Part shown: one piece after another, positions 54,729-63,287 of the stretch
How positions within the stretch are numbered: the first letter of the stretch is position 1
Layout: each line of letters opens with the position of its first letter
Source: Natranaerovirga pectinivora
Lineage (GTDB): Bacteria > Bacillota > Clostridia > Lachnospirales > DSM-24629
Reading direction: 5' to 3'
NCBI RefSeq assembly: GCF_004342165.1
Contig: NZ_SMAL01000004.1
Span: 124,001-188,000 of the forward strand
DNA length: 64,000 bases
The notes under the pieces: generated by a model
Database searches by the model: none
The model's input: only the letters and a program-made list of their open reading frames with translations
Told to the model about the DNA's origin: nothing
Position numbers and translations under genes: made by a program

Positions 54729-55271
54729 TTACTTGCTCCCTTCAGTTAAAACATGTTTGTTTTTAACCATATAGTCAACTGCAGATATTATTGTAAAGAT
54801 TACTGCAATATAAACTAGAGCATTTTCAATATAGAATATATATTCACCATCAAATCTAGCCATTAATACTAAGATCATAACCATTTGAAAAACCGTTTTA
54901 ATTTTTCCCCATTTACTAGCTGCAATAACCAATCCTTCTGATGCTGCAACCACTCTAAAGCCACTAATTAAAAATTCCCTACTAATAATAAGAATAACTA
55001 CCCAAGGTGCTAACCATCCTAAATAAACAAAAGCTATTAAAGCAGATGCTACCAACAACTTATCTGCAAGTGGATCCATAAATTTACCAAAGTTGGTAAC
55101 CAAGTTCATAGAACGGGCAAGGTAACCATCTAAAAAGTCAGTAAAACTAGCAACTGCAAATATAACCAATGCATAGATATGATTCATTGCAGTAAAATCC
55201 GTTAATATAAAAACAAGAAAAATTGGTATTAACATAACCCTTAAAATAGTAAGCTTATTCGCTATATTCAC
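54729..55271 (-). CDS. pgsA: CDP-diacylglycerol-glycerol-3-phosphate 3-phosphatidyltransferase
   Basis: A 180-residue membrane enzyme that commits to phosphatidylglycerol synthesis. The CDP-alcohol phosphotransferase motif is DFLDGYLAR, continuing to GKFMDPLADK around residues 41-67. About five hydrophobic helices are visible. The start is GTG, and its first G is the last base of the rimO stop (TAGTG), so translation is probably coupled. Confidence 0.95.
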   Translation of the reverse strand: MNIANKLTILRVMLIPIFLVFILTDFTAMNHIYALVIFAVASFTDFLDGYLARSMNLVTNFGKFMDPLADKLLVASALIAFVYLGWLAPWVVILIISREFLISGFRVVAASEGLVIAASKWGKIKTVFQMVMILVLMARFDGEYIFYIENALVYIAVIFTIISAVDYMVKNKHVLTEGSK

Positions 55272-56593
55272 TAAATCATCTCCCCGATTAAATCGTATTC
55301 ATTTGATTCTGTAATTAGCACTTTTATCATCTCTCCAGAAATAATTTCTTCATCAGCTTTTACAAAAACATACCCATCTACATTAGGTGCGTCTTTATAA
55401 CTTCTACCAATATATACTTTATCTTCAGGTAAATAGCCCTCAATAAGTACATCAATGGTTCTTCCTATCATTTCTTTTGTCTTTTCAAAAGATATCTCTT
55501 GTTGTAGTTTCATAATGTCATTTTGTCTTTGCTTTTTAATTTTTTCTGTAATTTGACCTGGTAATAATGCCGCAGGAGTATCTTCTTCTTTTGAATAAGT
55601 GAATACGCCTAATCTGTCAAATTTCATTTCTTTAACAAATTCTACTACATTCTGATGTTGCTCCTGAGTTTCTCCAGGGAACCCTGTAATAATAGTTGTT
55701 CTTAAAGCAATATCTGGTACCAATTCCCTTATTCTATTGATTTTATTGCGTAAATCTTCTTGAGTGGTTTTTCTTCCCATTTTCTTCAGTATGGCACTGT
55801 CACCATGTTGAATAGGTATATCTAGATAATTACATATTTTATCATTTTTATTCATTACTTCTAATAATTCATCTGAAATTTCCTCTGGATAACAATAAAG
55901 AACCCTTATCCATCGTAACCCTTCAATAGTAGACAGTTCTTCTAACAACTTAGGTAAAAGATATTTACCATATAAGTCTATCCCATAAACTGTTGTATCT
56001 TGAGCAACTAGTATGATTTCTTTAATCCCTTTTTGTACTAAAAGAGTCGCTTCTTTAACAATGTCTTCAATTGGTCTACTTTTATACTTTCCTCTTAAGC
56101 TTGGAATAATACAATAGGTACAAAGTTTATCACAGCCTTCAGCAATTTTTATATAAGAATAAAAACCACCCGTTGTATTAATTCTATCTGTATAAGAAGA
56201 CAAATTATCATTTACATCTTTATAAGAAGTAAATTTTTTACCTTCTAAAGCTTCATCTATAGCATTTAAAATCTCATCATAACTAGAGGTTCCCAGTAAA
56301 GCATCTACCTCTGGAATCTCTTTAATAATTTCATCTTTATATCGCTCTGATAAACAGCCAGCTGCAATTAAAACCTTACAAACACCTGTCTTTTTATGCT
56401 CAGCCATCTCTAAAATGGTATTAATACTCTCTTCTTTAGCATCACTAATAAAACAACAGGTATTAACAACAATTATATTAGCCTCTTCCTCATTATTGGT
56501 TAATTCATACCCTTTCTCTCTAATTAATCCTAACATTACTTCACTGTCAACTAGGTTCTTATCACAACCTAAAGATACAAACATAAGTTTCAT
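55271..56593 (-). CDS. rimO: ribosomal protein S12 methylthiotransferase RimO
   Basis: A 440-residue radical-SAM methylthiotransferase that modifies the S12 aspartate. The UPF0004 part starts MKLMFVSLGCDKNLVDSE, which distinguishes RimO from MiaB. The radical-SAM motif CxxxCxxC is in EGCDKLCTYCIIPSLRGKYKSR (broken here as EGCDKLCTYC then IIPSLRG). A C-terminal TRAM domain follows. I chose the ATG at 56593, because the upstream GGAAGGAGA reads as its ribosome binding site region. First gene of the rimO-pgsA-cinA operon. Confidence 0.95.
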   Translation of the reverse strand: MKLMFVSLGCDKNLVDSEVMLGLIREKGYELTNNEEEANIIVVNTCCFISDAKEESINTILEMAEHKKTGVCKVLIAAGCLSERYKDEIIKEIPEVDALLGTSSYDEILNAIDEALEGKKFTSYKDVNDNLSSYTDRINTTGGFYSYIKIAEGCDKLCTYCIIPSLRGKYKSRPIEDIVKEATLLVQKGIKEIILVAQDTTVYGIDLYGKYLLPKLLEELSTIEGLRWIRVLYCYPEEISDELLEVMNKNDKICNYLDIPIQHGDSAILKKMGRKTTQEDLRNKINRIRELVPDIALRTTIITGFPGETQEQHQNVVEFVKEMKFDRLGVFTYSKEEDTPAALLPGQITEKIKKQRQNDIMKLQQEISFEKTKEMIGRTIDVLIEGYLPEDKVYIGRSYKDAPNVDGYVFVKADEEIISGEMIKVLITESNEYDLIGEMI

Positions 56594-56750
56594 TATAAGT
56601 GTTTCTCCTTCCAAAATTAAACAAATAGCAATTAATCGCTCTATATTTCATAACGCTCAAAATGACAAAGCTTTAAACTAAAACTTTGCCAATTGTAAAA
56701 TGTCTTTATATTTTTCGCAAAAACAGCAAAAAACAACGGAATCTTATCTA

Positions 56751-56836
56751 GTGTATTCAAGGCATATATAATCTTATTGGCGTCGACCGGCTGAAAGGAA
56801 CGGCAGCCAATAAGACTATATATGCCTTGAGTACAC
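56751..56836 (-). ncRNA. structured hairpin element, copy B (unrecognised RNA family)
   Basis: 31-bp stem (56751-56781 with 56806-56836) with only two non-Watson-Crick positions, one of which is a G-U wobble on either strand. The 24-nt apical loop begins GTCGACCG on plus. The core 56777-56810 aligns with copy A without gaps. The first and last core bases change together (C-G in A, T-A in B). It lies about 60 bp after the folD stop and fills much of the 302-bp gap before rimO. Family and function unknown. Confidence 0.55.
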
Positions 56837-56895
56837 GTTCCATGAGCTTCCTCATTAAGTATTATACATCAATTCTTTAAAAAAAGAAAACCTTT

Positions 56896-57744
56896 TTAAC
56901 CCAATCGCTCTGCAGACTGCACACAATTACTCATTAACATTGCAATGGTCATAGGCCCAACCCCACCAGGAACTGGCGTAATAGCACTAACATGTTCGAC
57001 CACATCGTCAAAATCAACATCCCCACAAAGCTTTCCATCCACTCTGTGAATACCAACATCAATAACAACGGCTCCATCTTTAACAAACTCTTTCGTTACA
57101 AACTTAGGCTTCCCAATTGCAGCCACAAGTATATCTGCTCTTTTAGTAACTTCTTTTAAATCCTTTGTTCTAGAATGACATATTGTAACCGTTCCATTTT
57201 CTCTTAGTAATAACATACCCATAGGCTTCCCTACAATATTACTTCTACCAATTACAACACATTCTTTGCCTTCTATATCAATATTAGAACGTTTTAAAAG
57301 CTCTATAATCCCATACGGTGTACAGGAAACAAAACCTACTTGACCAATACTTAGTGCACCAACGCTTTCTGGATGAAAACCATCTACATCTTTACTTGGG
57401 TCAATGGCTTTTATCACTTTTTGTTCATCAATCCCTTTTGGTAATGGCAATTGAACTAGAATACCATGGACATCTTTTTTATTATTCAATTCATTAATTA
57501 AATTTAATAACTCTATTTCTGAAGTTTCTTCTGACATTTCATAAGATAAAGAGTGAATACCTATGTATTCACAAGCCTTCTTTTTATGAGATACATACAC
57601 CTTAGAAGCTTCATCCTTACCAACTAAAACAACTGCTAAAGTTGGGGTAATGCCTTTGTTTTTTAATTCTGCTACTTTTCCCTTTAATTCTTCTTTAATA
57701 TCATTAGAAATTTTCTTACCATCAATTAATTTTGCTGCCATCAT
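56896..57744 (-). CDS. folD: bifunctional methylene-THF dehydrogenase/cyclohydrolase FolD
   Basis: A 282-residue enzyme converting 5,10-methylene-THF to 10-formyl-THF. The active-site Lys lies in YVSHKKKACEYIGI near residue 55. GILVQLPLPKGID near 95, VVIGRSNIVGKPMGMLL near 165 and TPVPGGVGPMTIAML near 262 are all present. It follows fhs by 11 bp, linking successive steps of one-carbon metabolism. Confidence 0.97.
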   Translation of the reverse strand: MMAAKLIDGKKISNDIKEELKGKVAELKNKGITPTLAVVLVGKDEASKVYVSHKKKACEYIGIHSLSYEMSEETSEIELLNLINELNNKKDVHGILVQLPLPKGIDEQKVIKAIDPSKDVDGFHPESVGALSIGQVGFVSCTPYGIIELLKRSNIDIEGKECVVIGRSNIVGKPMGMLLLRENGTVTICHSRTKDLKEVTKRADILVAAIGKPKFVTKEFVKDGAVVIDVGIHRVDGKLCGDVDFDDVVEHVSAITPVPGGVGPMTIAMLMSNCVQSAERLG

Positions 57745-57755
57745 CTCGTCCTCCC

Positions 57756-59426
57756 TTAACTTAAGCCTATTATTTTACCACTTTGATCCATATCTATATT
57801 TTCTGCTGCTGGTCTTTTGGGAAGCCCAGGCATAATCATAACATCACCCGTCACAACTACCACAAATCCAGCTCCTGCAGATACATACATTTCTCGCACA
57901 TTAATTGTAAAATCTTTTGGTCTTCCCAGTAGATCTTTGTTATCAGATAAAGAATATTGAGTTTTTGCAATGCAGATAGGTAAATGCTCCATCCCTAATT
58001 CTTTAATTTGTTTAATTGTTTTTTCTGCACTTGCAGAATAAATCACGTCTTTTGCGCCATAAATCTCTCTAGCTACTGTTTCTACTTTTTCTTTAATAGT
58101 TGCTGAATCCTCATATAAAAGCTTAAAGTGACTTTCTTTGTTTTGCAATGTATAAAGGACTTTATTGGCAAGCTCGATACCACCTTCTCCCCCTTTTTCC
58201 CATACATTGGATAAAGCAAATTCACAGCCCAGTGTTTCACAATATTCTTTTACAAAATTGACTTCTTTATCTGTATCACTTACAAAGTGATTAAGGGTTA
58301 CAACAATAGGCACTTGGTATTTCTGCATATTTTCAATATGTTTTTCTAAGTTTACTATTCCAGTTTTTAAAGCATTTAAATTCTCTTCTGAAAGACTTGC
58401 TTTATTTACCCCACCGTTATATTTTAAAGCTCTTATAGTTGCCACTAATACGATTGCATCAGGCTTTAATTTACTTTGTCTACATTTGATATCTAAGAAT
58501 TTTTCTGCTCCTAAGTCTGCACCAAATCCTGCTTCTGTTACTACGATATCTGATAATTTTAAAGCCAATTTTGTAGCTCTTACACTATTACAACCATGTG
58601 CAATATTAGCAAATGGTCCGCCATGCATAATGGCAGGCGTATGTTCTAAGGTTTGAACCAAATTAGGTTTAATGGCATCTTTCAGTAACACAGATAAAGC
58701 ACCTGTAATATTTAAGTCATTTACAGTAACAGGTTGACCTTTAAAATTATAAGCAATTATAATCTTACTTAATCTTTCTCTTAAATCATTGATATCTTCT
58801 GCAAGACATAGTATGGCCATTATTTCAGATGCTACTGTAATAATAAAACCGTCTTCTCTAGGGACACCTTGCATTTTCCCACCAAGACCAATTACAATAT
58901 TTCTAAGGGCCCTGTCATTCATGTCCATGACTCTTTTCCAAACAATTTGCCTTGTATCAATTTCTAATAAATTCCCTTGTTGCAAATGATTATCCAGAAT
59001 TGCAGATACTAAGTTGTGGGCACTGGTTACGGCATGTATATCCCCTGTAAAATGAAGATTAATATCTTCCATAGGAACGACTTGTGCATATCCGCCCCCT
59101 GCAGCACCACCCTTTATTCCCATACAAGGTCCTAATGAAGGTTCTCTAAGGGCTATAATAGCCTTTTGGCCTAGTTTACCTAAAGCTTGTCCTAATCCTA
59201 CAGTAGTGGTTGTTTTTCCCTCACCTGCAGGTGTCGGATTGATTGCTGTTACAAGTACCAATTTGCCGTTTTTATTGTCTCCCACTTTGTCCCAAATTGA
59301 ATCTGCAAATTTGGCTTTATATTTTCCATATAGCTCTAAATCATCATAGTCTACACCAATTGATTTAGCTACCTCTTCTATTAAATTTAATTTTGCCTCT
59401 TGTGCAATTGTAATATCATTTTTCAT
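57756..59426 (-). CDS. fhs: formate-tetrahydrofolate ligase
   Basis: A 556-residue enzyme that makes 10-formyl-THF from formate, THF and ATP. The ATP-binding loop is [18 protein letters not shown] near residue 66. [24 protein letters not shown] near 97 (split: [21 protein letters not shown]) and [13 protein letters not shown] near 300 are hallmarks. First gene of the fhs-folD unit. Alone it does not prove acetogenesis, since many Clostridia use it for purine and serine metabolism. Confidence 0.97.
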   Translation of the reverse strand: MKNDITIAQEAKLNLIEEVAKSIGVDYDDLELYGKYKAKFADSIWDKVGDNKNGKLVLVTAINPTPAGEGKTTTTVGLGQALGKLGQKAIIALREPSLGPCMGIKGGAAGGGYAQVVPMEDINLHFTGDIHAVTSAHNLVSAILDNHLQQGNLLEIDTRQIVWKRVMDMNDRALRNIVIGLGGKMQGVPREDGFIITVASEIMAILCLAEDINDLRERLSKIIIAYNFKGQPVTVNDLNITGALSVLLKDAIKPNLVQTLEHTPAIMHGGPFANIAHGCNSVRATKLALKLSDIVVTEAGFGADLGAEKFLDIKCRQSKLKPDAIVLVATIRALKYNGGVNKASLSEENLNALKTGIVNLEKHIENMQKYQVPIVVTLNHFVSDTDKEVNFVKEYCETLGCEFALSNVWEKGGEGGIELANKVLYTLQNKESHFKLLYEDSATIKEKVETVAREIYGAKDVIYSASAEKTIKQIKELGMEHLPICIAKTQYSLSDNKDLLGRPKDFTINVREMYVSAGAGFVVVVTGDVMIMPGLPKRPAAENIDMDQSGKIIGLS

Positions 59427-59532
59427 GTTTATGAACCTCCTAGAGTATTTGCTTATTTAATTGTACTTCTCTTTACTTTAATCCCCTACACTAAGGTCTT
59501 GAGGTACTTTAACTAAGCTTCAAGTTACCTTT

Positions 59533-59541
59533 ATTATATCA
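59533..59541 (-). promoter_or_regulatory. extended -10 promoter of fhs
   Basis: TGA-TATAAT on minus. The 100-nt leader contains a CTTGA/TCAAG plus GGT/ACC hairpin but no THF or ZTP riboswitch core I can recognise. Confidence 0.45.
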
Positions 59542-59609
59542 GATTATATATATAAGCAATATTAATATTACTTAATAATATATTTAGCACAGCTAATAAC
59601 TATTTTTTT

Positions 59610-61970
59610 CTAATAGGATTCATTGTTTGAATTAATATCTGCCATAGATTTTAACACTTTTCTTGGTTTAGAACCTTCATCTGGACCAACAATACCCGCT
59701 TCATGTAATTGATCCATTAATCTAGATGCTCTATTAAAACCTATTCTAAAAATTCTTTGAAACATAGATATAGATGCTTTTTCTTTTTCAGCAACAAGTT
59801 TTACTGCCTCATCAAAAAATTCGTCTTTTTCTTCTGCTGTATAACTTTGTTCAACTGTTGCGCTTGATATCTTTTCTATAACCTGTTCGTTATAATTGGC
59901 ATCTTCTTGATTATTTTTAACAAATTCAACAATATTACTCACTTCTTTATCTGATATAAAAGCACCTTGGATTCTAAGTGGCTTTGTATAGCCTACTGGA
60001 TAAAACAACATATCTCCTTTACCAAGGAGTTTTTCTGCTCCATTCATATCAATAATTGTTCTTGAATCCGTTCCTGATGACACAGAAAATGCTATTCTTG
60101 ATGGTATATTAGCTTTAATGACGCCAGTAATGACATTTACAGATGGTCTTTGGGTAGCAATAACCAAATGAATACCTGCAGCCCTTGCCATTTGAGCCAA
60201 ACGACAAATAGCATCTTCTACTTCTCCTGGTGCAACCATCATAAGATCCGCTAACTCATCTACAATAATTACAATTTTAGGCAATTCATTTTCATCTTCC
60301 ATCTCTCTAACTTTTTCATTATAGCCATTTAAATCACGAACATTATATTCAGCAAACTTTTTATATCGATCTGTCATTTCTGCAACAGCCCAATTTAAAG
60401 CAGAAGATGCTTTTTTGGGATCTGTTACTACTGGTATTAACAGGTGTGGTATACCATTATACACACTTAATTCAACCATTTTAGGGTCTATCATAATCAA
60501 TTTTACATCAGATGGTTTTGCTTTATAAATAATACTTGTAATTAATGTATTGATACAAACACTTTTCCCAGATCCAGTAGCCCCTGCCACAAGTAGATGT
60601 GGCATTTTTCCAATATCAGCAATTACGACTTTTCCAGCAATATCCTTACCAACAGAAAAAGCTAAACTTGAAGGGTATTTATCAAAATCATCTGTTTCAA
60701 TTAAATCCCTAAGAAGTACCGGTTGATTATCCACATTAGGCACTTCAATACCAATAGCCGCTTTTCCTGGAATTGGTGCTTCTATTCTTAAATCCGATGC
60801 TGCTAAGTTAAGTTTAATATCGTCCATTAAGCTTACAATTCTACTAACCTTTACCCCTTGTTCTGGTTGTAATTCATATCGGGTTACCGTAGGACCACAA
60901 CTTACATTTAAGATATTAACTTTTACGCCAAAGTTCTCAAGGGTTTGCTGTAGTTTATTTGCATTATCTATAATCAATTGTTTAGAATTACCAGTTTTAT
61001 TGATTTTACCTTTTTGCAACAGTTCAATAGGAGGAAACTCATAGTTATAATCTCCTACAATGTTTTCTTTAGATATCTCTAGGGTTGTTGTTGCTGTCTC
61101 TTCTTTTTTTGTTCCTTCAGCTTTATTAGCTTCAACAGCACTTACTTCCTCCATAGGCATTGTCAGTTGTTCTATGTTTTCTGGCATAGTTACTCGCTCC
61201 AACATATTTGACTGATCTAAAGAGGCATAAGACAATTCTTTTTTGTTTTTTTTCTCTTCTTCATTACTATCTCCATCTACTTCTTGATAATGTTCTATGG
61301 TAAATGATTTTTTTTCTTTGTTTTCTTCTTTTTTAATCTTATTATTTTTAACTTGTTTGTTCAAATAATTATAGATAGATTTACTTACTTTATTCACTAA
61401 TTTTACAAAAGACTTTTCCGTTAATAGAATCATTAATACAATAACCATACAACTTAAAACAATATATGTACCCCATCTACCAAAAAGCAAAATCATCATT
61501 TGCCCTATCATTCCACCTATTAAACCTCCACCTTCTTTTGTAGAAGATGAATAAGTAAAGTGGTCATATATGTTTCTAAATGTTTCGATTTCAATACCTT
61601 GAGTGATTTGCATAAATATGGTTACGACTAACAATAATAGTGATGAAAAAATCACTTTTCTTTTGGCCAATTGACTAGATTTATTAGCTAGTTTAAATAT
61701 GGTTATAAAAATTAGATAAAAAGGTATTATATAAGCAGTAAAGCCAATCAAGCCAAAAATCACTTTATTAATCGCATTACCTACAACGCCAGCCCTTATT
61801 GTGTATATACTTATAAACAACAATAAGGCAATTGCTATCACAATTACGAGAGTGATTTCATCACTAAATATACTTTTTTCTTTTTTGTCTTTTTTAACTT
61901 TAGAACCTTTGGAACCTTTAGAAACAATTTGCTTCTTTATAGGTTTCTTTTTCACTGGTTTTTTCTGCAT
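59610..61970 (-). CDS. ftsK: DNA translocase FtsK/SpoIIIE
   Basis: A 786-residue DNA pump. Four membrane helices (about 39-60, 66-95, 107-125, 150-185) are followed by a charged linker (200-300). The alpha/beta motor domain has Walker A GATGSGKS at 463-470 and IIVDELADLMM near 575. The C-terminal gamma winged helix has RIGFNRASRLMDQLHEAGIVGP for recognising KOPS/SRS-type sites. It moves chromosomal DNA through the septum in division or sporulation. It lies between ylzJ/uppP and folate genes, the SpoIIIE setting. Confidence 0.96.
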   Translation of the reverse strand: MQKKPVKKKPIKKQIVSKGSKGSKVKKDKKEKSIFSDEITLVIVIAIALLLFISIYTIRAGVVGNAINKVIFGLIGFTAYIIPFYLIFITIFKLANKSSQLAKRKVIFSSLLLLVVTIFMQITQGIEIETFRNIYDHFTYSSSTKEGGGLIGGMIGQMMILLFGRWGTYIVLSCMVIVLMILLTEKSFVKLVNKVSKSIYNYLNKQVKNNKIKKEENKEKKSFTIEHYQEVDGDSNEEEKKNKKELSYASLDQSNMLERVTMPENIEQLTMPMEEVSAVEANKAEGTKKEETATTTLEISKENIVGDYNYEFPPIELLQKGKINKTGNSKQLIIDNANKLQQTLENFGVKVNILNVSCGPTVTRYELQPEQGVKVSRIVSLMDDIKLNLAASDLRIEAPIPGKAAIGIEVPNVDNQPVLLRDLIETDDFDKYPSSLAFSVGKDIAGKVVIADIGKMPHLLVAGATGSGKSVCINTLITSIIYKAKPSDVKLIMIDPKMVELSVYNGIPHLLIPVVTDPKKASSALNWAVAEMTDRYKKFAEYNVRDLNGYNEKVREMEDENELPKIVIIVDELADLMMVAPGEVEDAICRLAQMARAAGIHLVIATQRPSVNVITGVIKANIPSRIAFSVSSGTDSRTIIDMNGAEKLLGKGDMLFYPVGYTKPLRIQGAFISDKEVSNIVEFVKNNQEDANYNEQVIEKISSATVEQSYTAEEKDEFFDEAVKLVAEKEKASISMFQRIFRIGFNRASRLMDQLHEAGIVGPDEGSKPRKVLKSMADINSNNESY

Positions 61971-61984
61971 TAAAATGCCTCCTG

Positions 61985-62857
61985 TTATCTAATGACACTA
62001 CTAATTATAGAAACAATCCCTACAACAACACAATAATAAGCAAAGTAGTGTAATTTTTTATTTCTAAGCAATATGATTAGAGTTTTAATACATATAAATC
62101 CTACTACCGCTGATGCTAAGGTACCTAATAAATAAGGTGCAGAGACCATATTATCAAAAGACTCGGTAACATCTCTTAATTCAAGTAATGTAGCACCTAG
62201 TACTGGGGGTATGGACATAATAAATGAAAATTTTATAGCAAAACCTTTGTCTAATCCATTTAATAATCCACCAACGATTGTTGATCCTGATCTTGATATG
62301 CCAGGGATTATAGCTAAACCTTGAAACAATCCTAAAACAAAAGCGTTTTTATATGTGGTCGTTTCTTCTGTTTTTTTCCCAACTTTAATTTTATCTGTTA
62401 TGTATAATAGGGTTGCTGTTACCAGTAAAGCAATACCAACAACGAGCAAATTATTAAACAATCTATCCATATGATCTTTCATAAACAAACCAGCGATAGC
62501 TGTCGGGATAGTTGCAACCATAACCAACATTACAAATCTTCTATAAGGTGTATCAATGACTTTTCTATACTCTGGTTTTTTATTGGTTAATAGTCCCATG
62601 CCACTTTTAAATACATTAATTGTAAAATCTCTAACAATACATAAACCCTCAATAAACAACTGAATAATATCTTTATAGTAAACAGCAAATATCGCTAATA
62701 AAGTTCCTAAATGAACCATTACTTCAAATAAAATTCCCTCTGCCAAATCAAGTCCTAGTAAATTTCTTGCAAGGGCCAAATGTCCTGAACTACTTACAGG
62801 TAAAAATTCTGTAATACCCTGTACTATCCCCATTATTATTCCTTCTAATATACTCAT
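61985..62857 (-). CDS. uppP: undecaprenyl-diphosphatase UppP
   Basis: A 290-residue membrane enzyme (BacA type) with about eight helices. It recycles undecaprenyl pyrophosphate for cell-wall synthesis. The motifs are GIVQGITEFLPVSSSGHL at residues 9-26 and IIPGISRSGSTIVGG near 185. It precedes ftsK by 14 bp and has its own promoter. Confidence 0.96.
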   Translation of the reverse strand: MSILEGIIMGIVQGITEFLPVSSSGHLALARNLLGLDLAEGILFEVMVHLGTLLAIFAVYYKDIIQLFIEGLCIVRDFTINVFKSGMGLLTNKKPEYRKVIDTPYRRFVMLVMVATIPTAIAGLFMKDHMDRLFNNLLVVGIALLVTATLLYITDKIKVGKKTEETTTYKNAFVLGLFQGLAIIPGISRSGSTIVGGLLNGLDKGFAIKFSFIMSIPPVLGATLLELRDVTESFDNMVSAPYLLGTLASAVVGFICIKTLIILLRNKKLHYFAYYCVVVGIVSIISSVIR

Positions 62858-62889
62858 CCTTTTATTTCCTCCTTTATCTATCTGGAATT

Positions 62890-62918
62890 ATTGTACCTTT
62901 TTTACGGTATTTATTCAA
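62890..62918 (-). promoter_or_regulatory. promoter of uppP-ftsK
   Basis: On minus, TTGAAT (62913-62918), 17-bp spacer, TACAAT (62890-62895), about 33 bp before the ATG. Confidence 0.6.
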
Positions 62919-62979
62919 GTTAGTTATACTATATTTATGGAATTTTTTAGGCATCACAAGTTAATTTAGCTTTGCATAT

Positions 62980-63021
62980 AAAAAAAGAAAGCCTTACTTT
63001 TATTAAATAAGGTTTTCTTTA
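62980..63021 (-). terminator. terminator of tepA-ylzJ
   Basis: AAAGAAA-CCTTA / TAAGG-TTTCTTT hairpin with one mismatch, followed on minus by a T run, 9 bp past the ylzJ stop. Confidence 0.75.
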
Positions 63022-63029
63022 CTTGATTT

Positions 63030-63266
63030 TTATTTTTCATTCATTAACTGGTTCATTCTTAATTCATTAAGCATTGCACCTGGTTGCAACTCTTTGTCCA
63101 AATAAGCAGCTGGATCAGTTGATATTATTCTATCAACTCTATAAGCGCTTCCTACTTTGCACACTTGTAATGTACAATTTTTTAGTGCAAATTCGTCGTA
63201 TTGGTATTCTGTTTCCTCTTCTTTGTTTTTAAAAATATCTTCATCTGGAATAATTGTATATAACAT
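63030..63266 (-). CDS. ylzJ: YlzJ-like protein
   Basis: A 78-residue protein of the YlzJ family, recognised from MLYTIIPDEDIF at the N-terminus and RIISTDPAAYLDKELQPG near the C-terminus. Function unknown. It lies 21 bp after tepA and close to the SpoIIIE-type gene, the same order as in Bacillus. Confidence 0.85.
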   Translation of the reverse strand: MLYTIIPDEDIFKNKEEETEYQYDEFALKNCTLQVCKVGSAYRVDRIISTDPAAYLDKELQPGAMLNELRMNQLMNEK

Positions 63267-63287
63267 TATATGACTTCCTTCCCATAC

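Noticed and set aside
59427-59609. THF or ZTP riboswitch upstream of fhs
   Set aside because: The leader lacks the conserved cores of these riboswitches (for example the CCGCCUGGGCA of ZTP), and only a weak hairpin is present.
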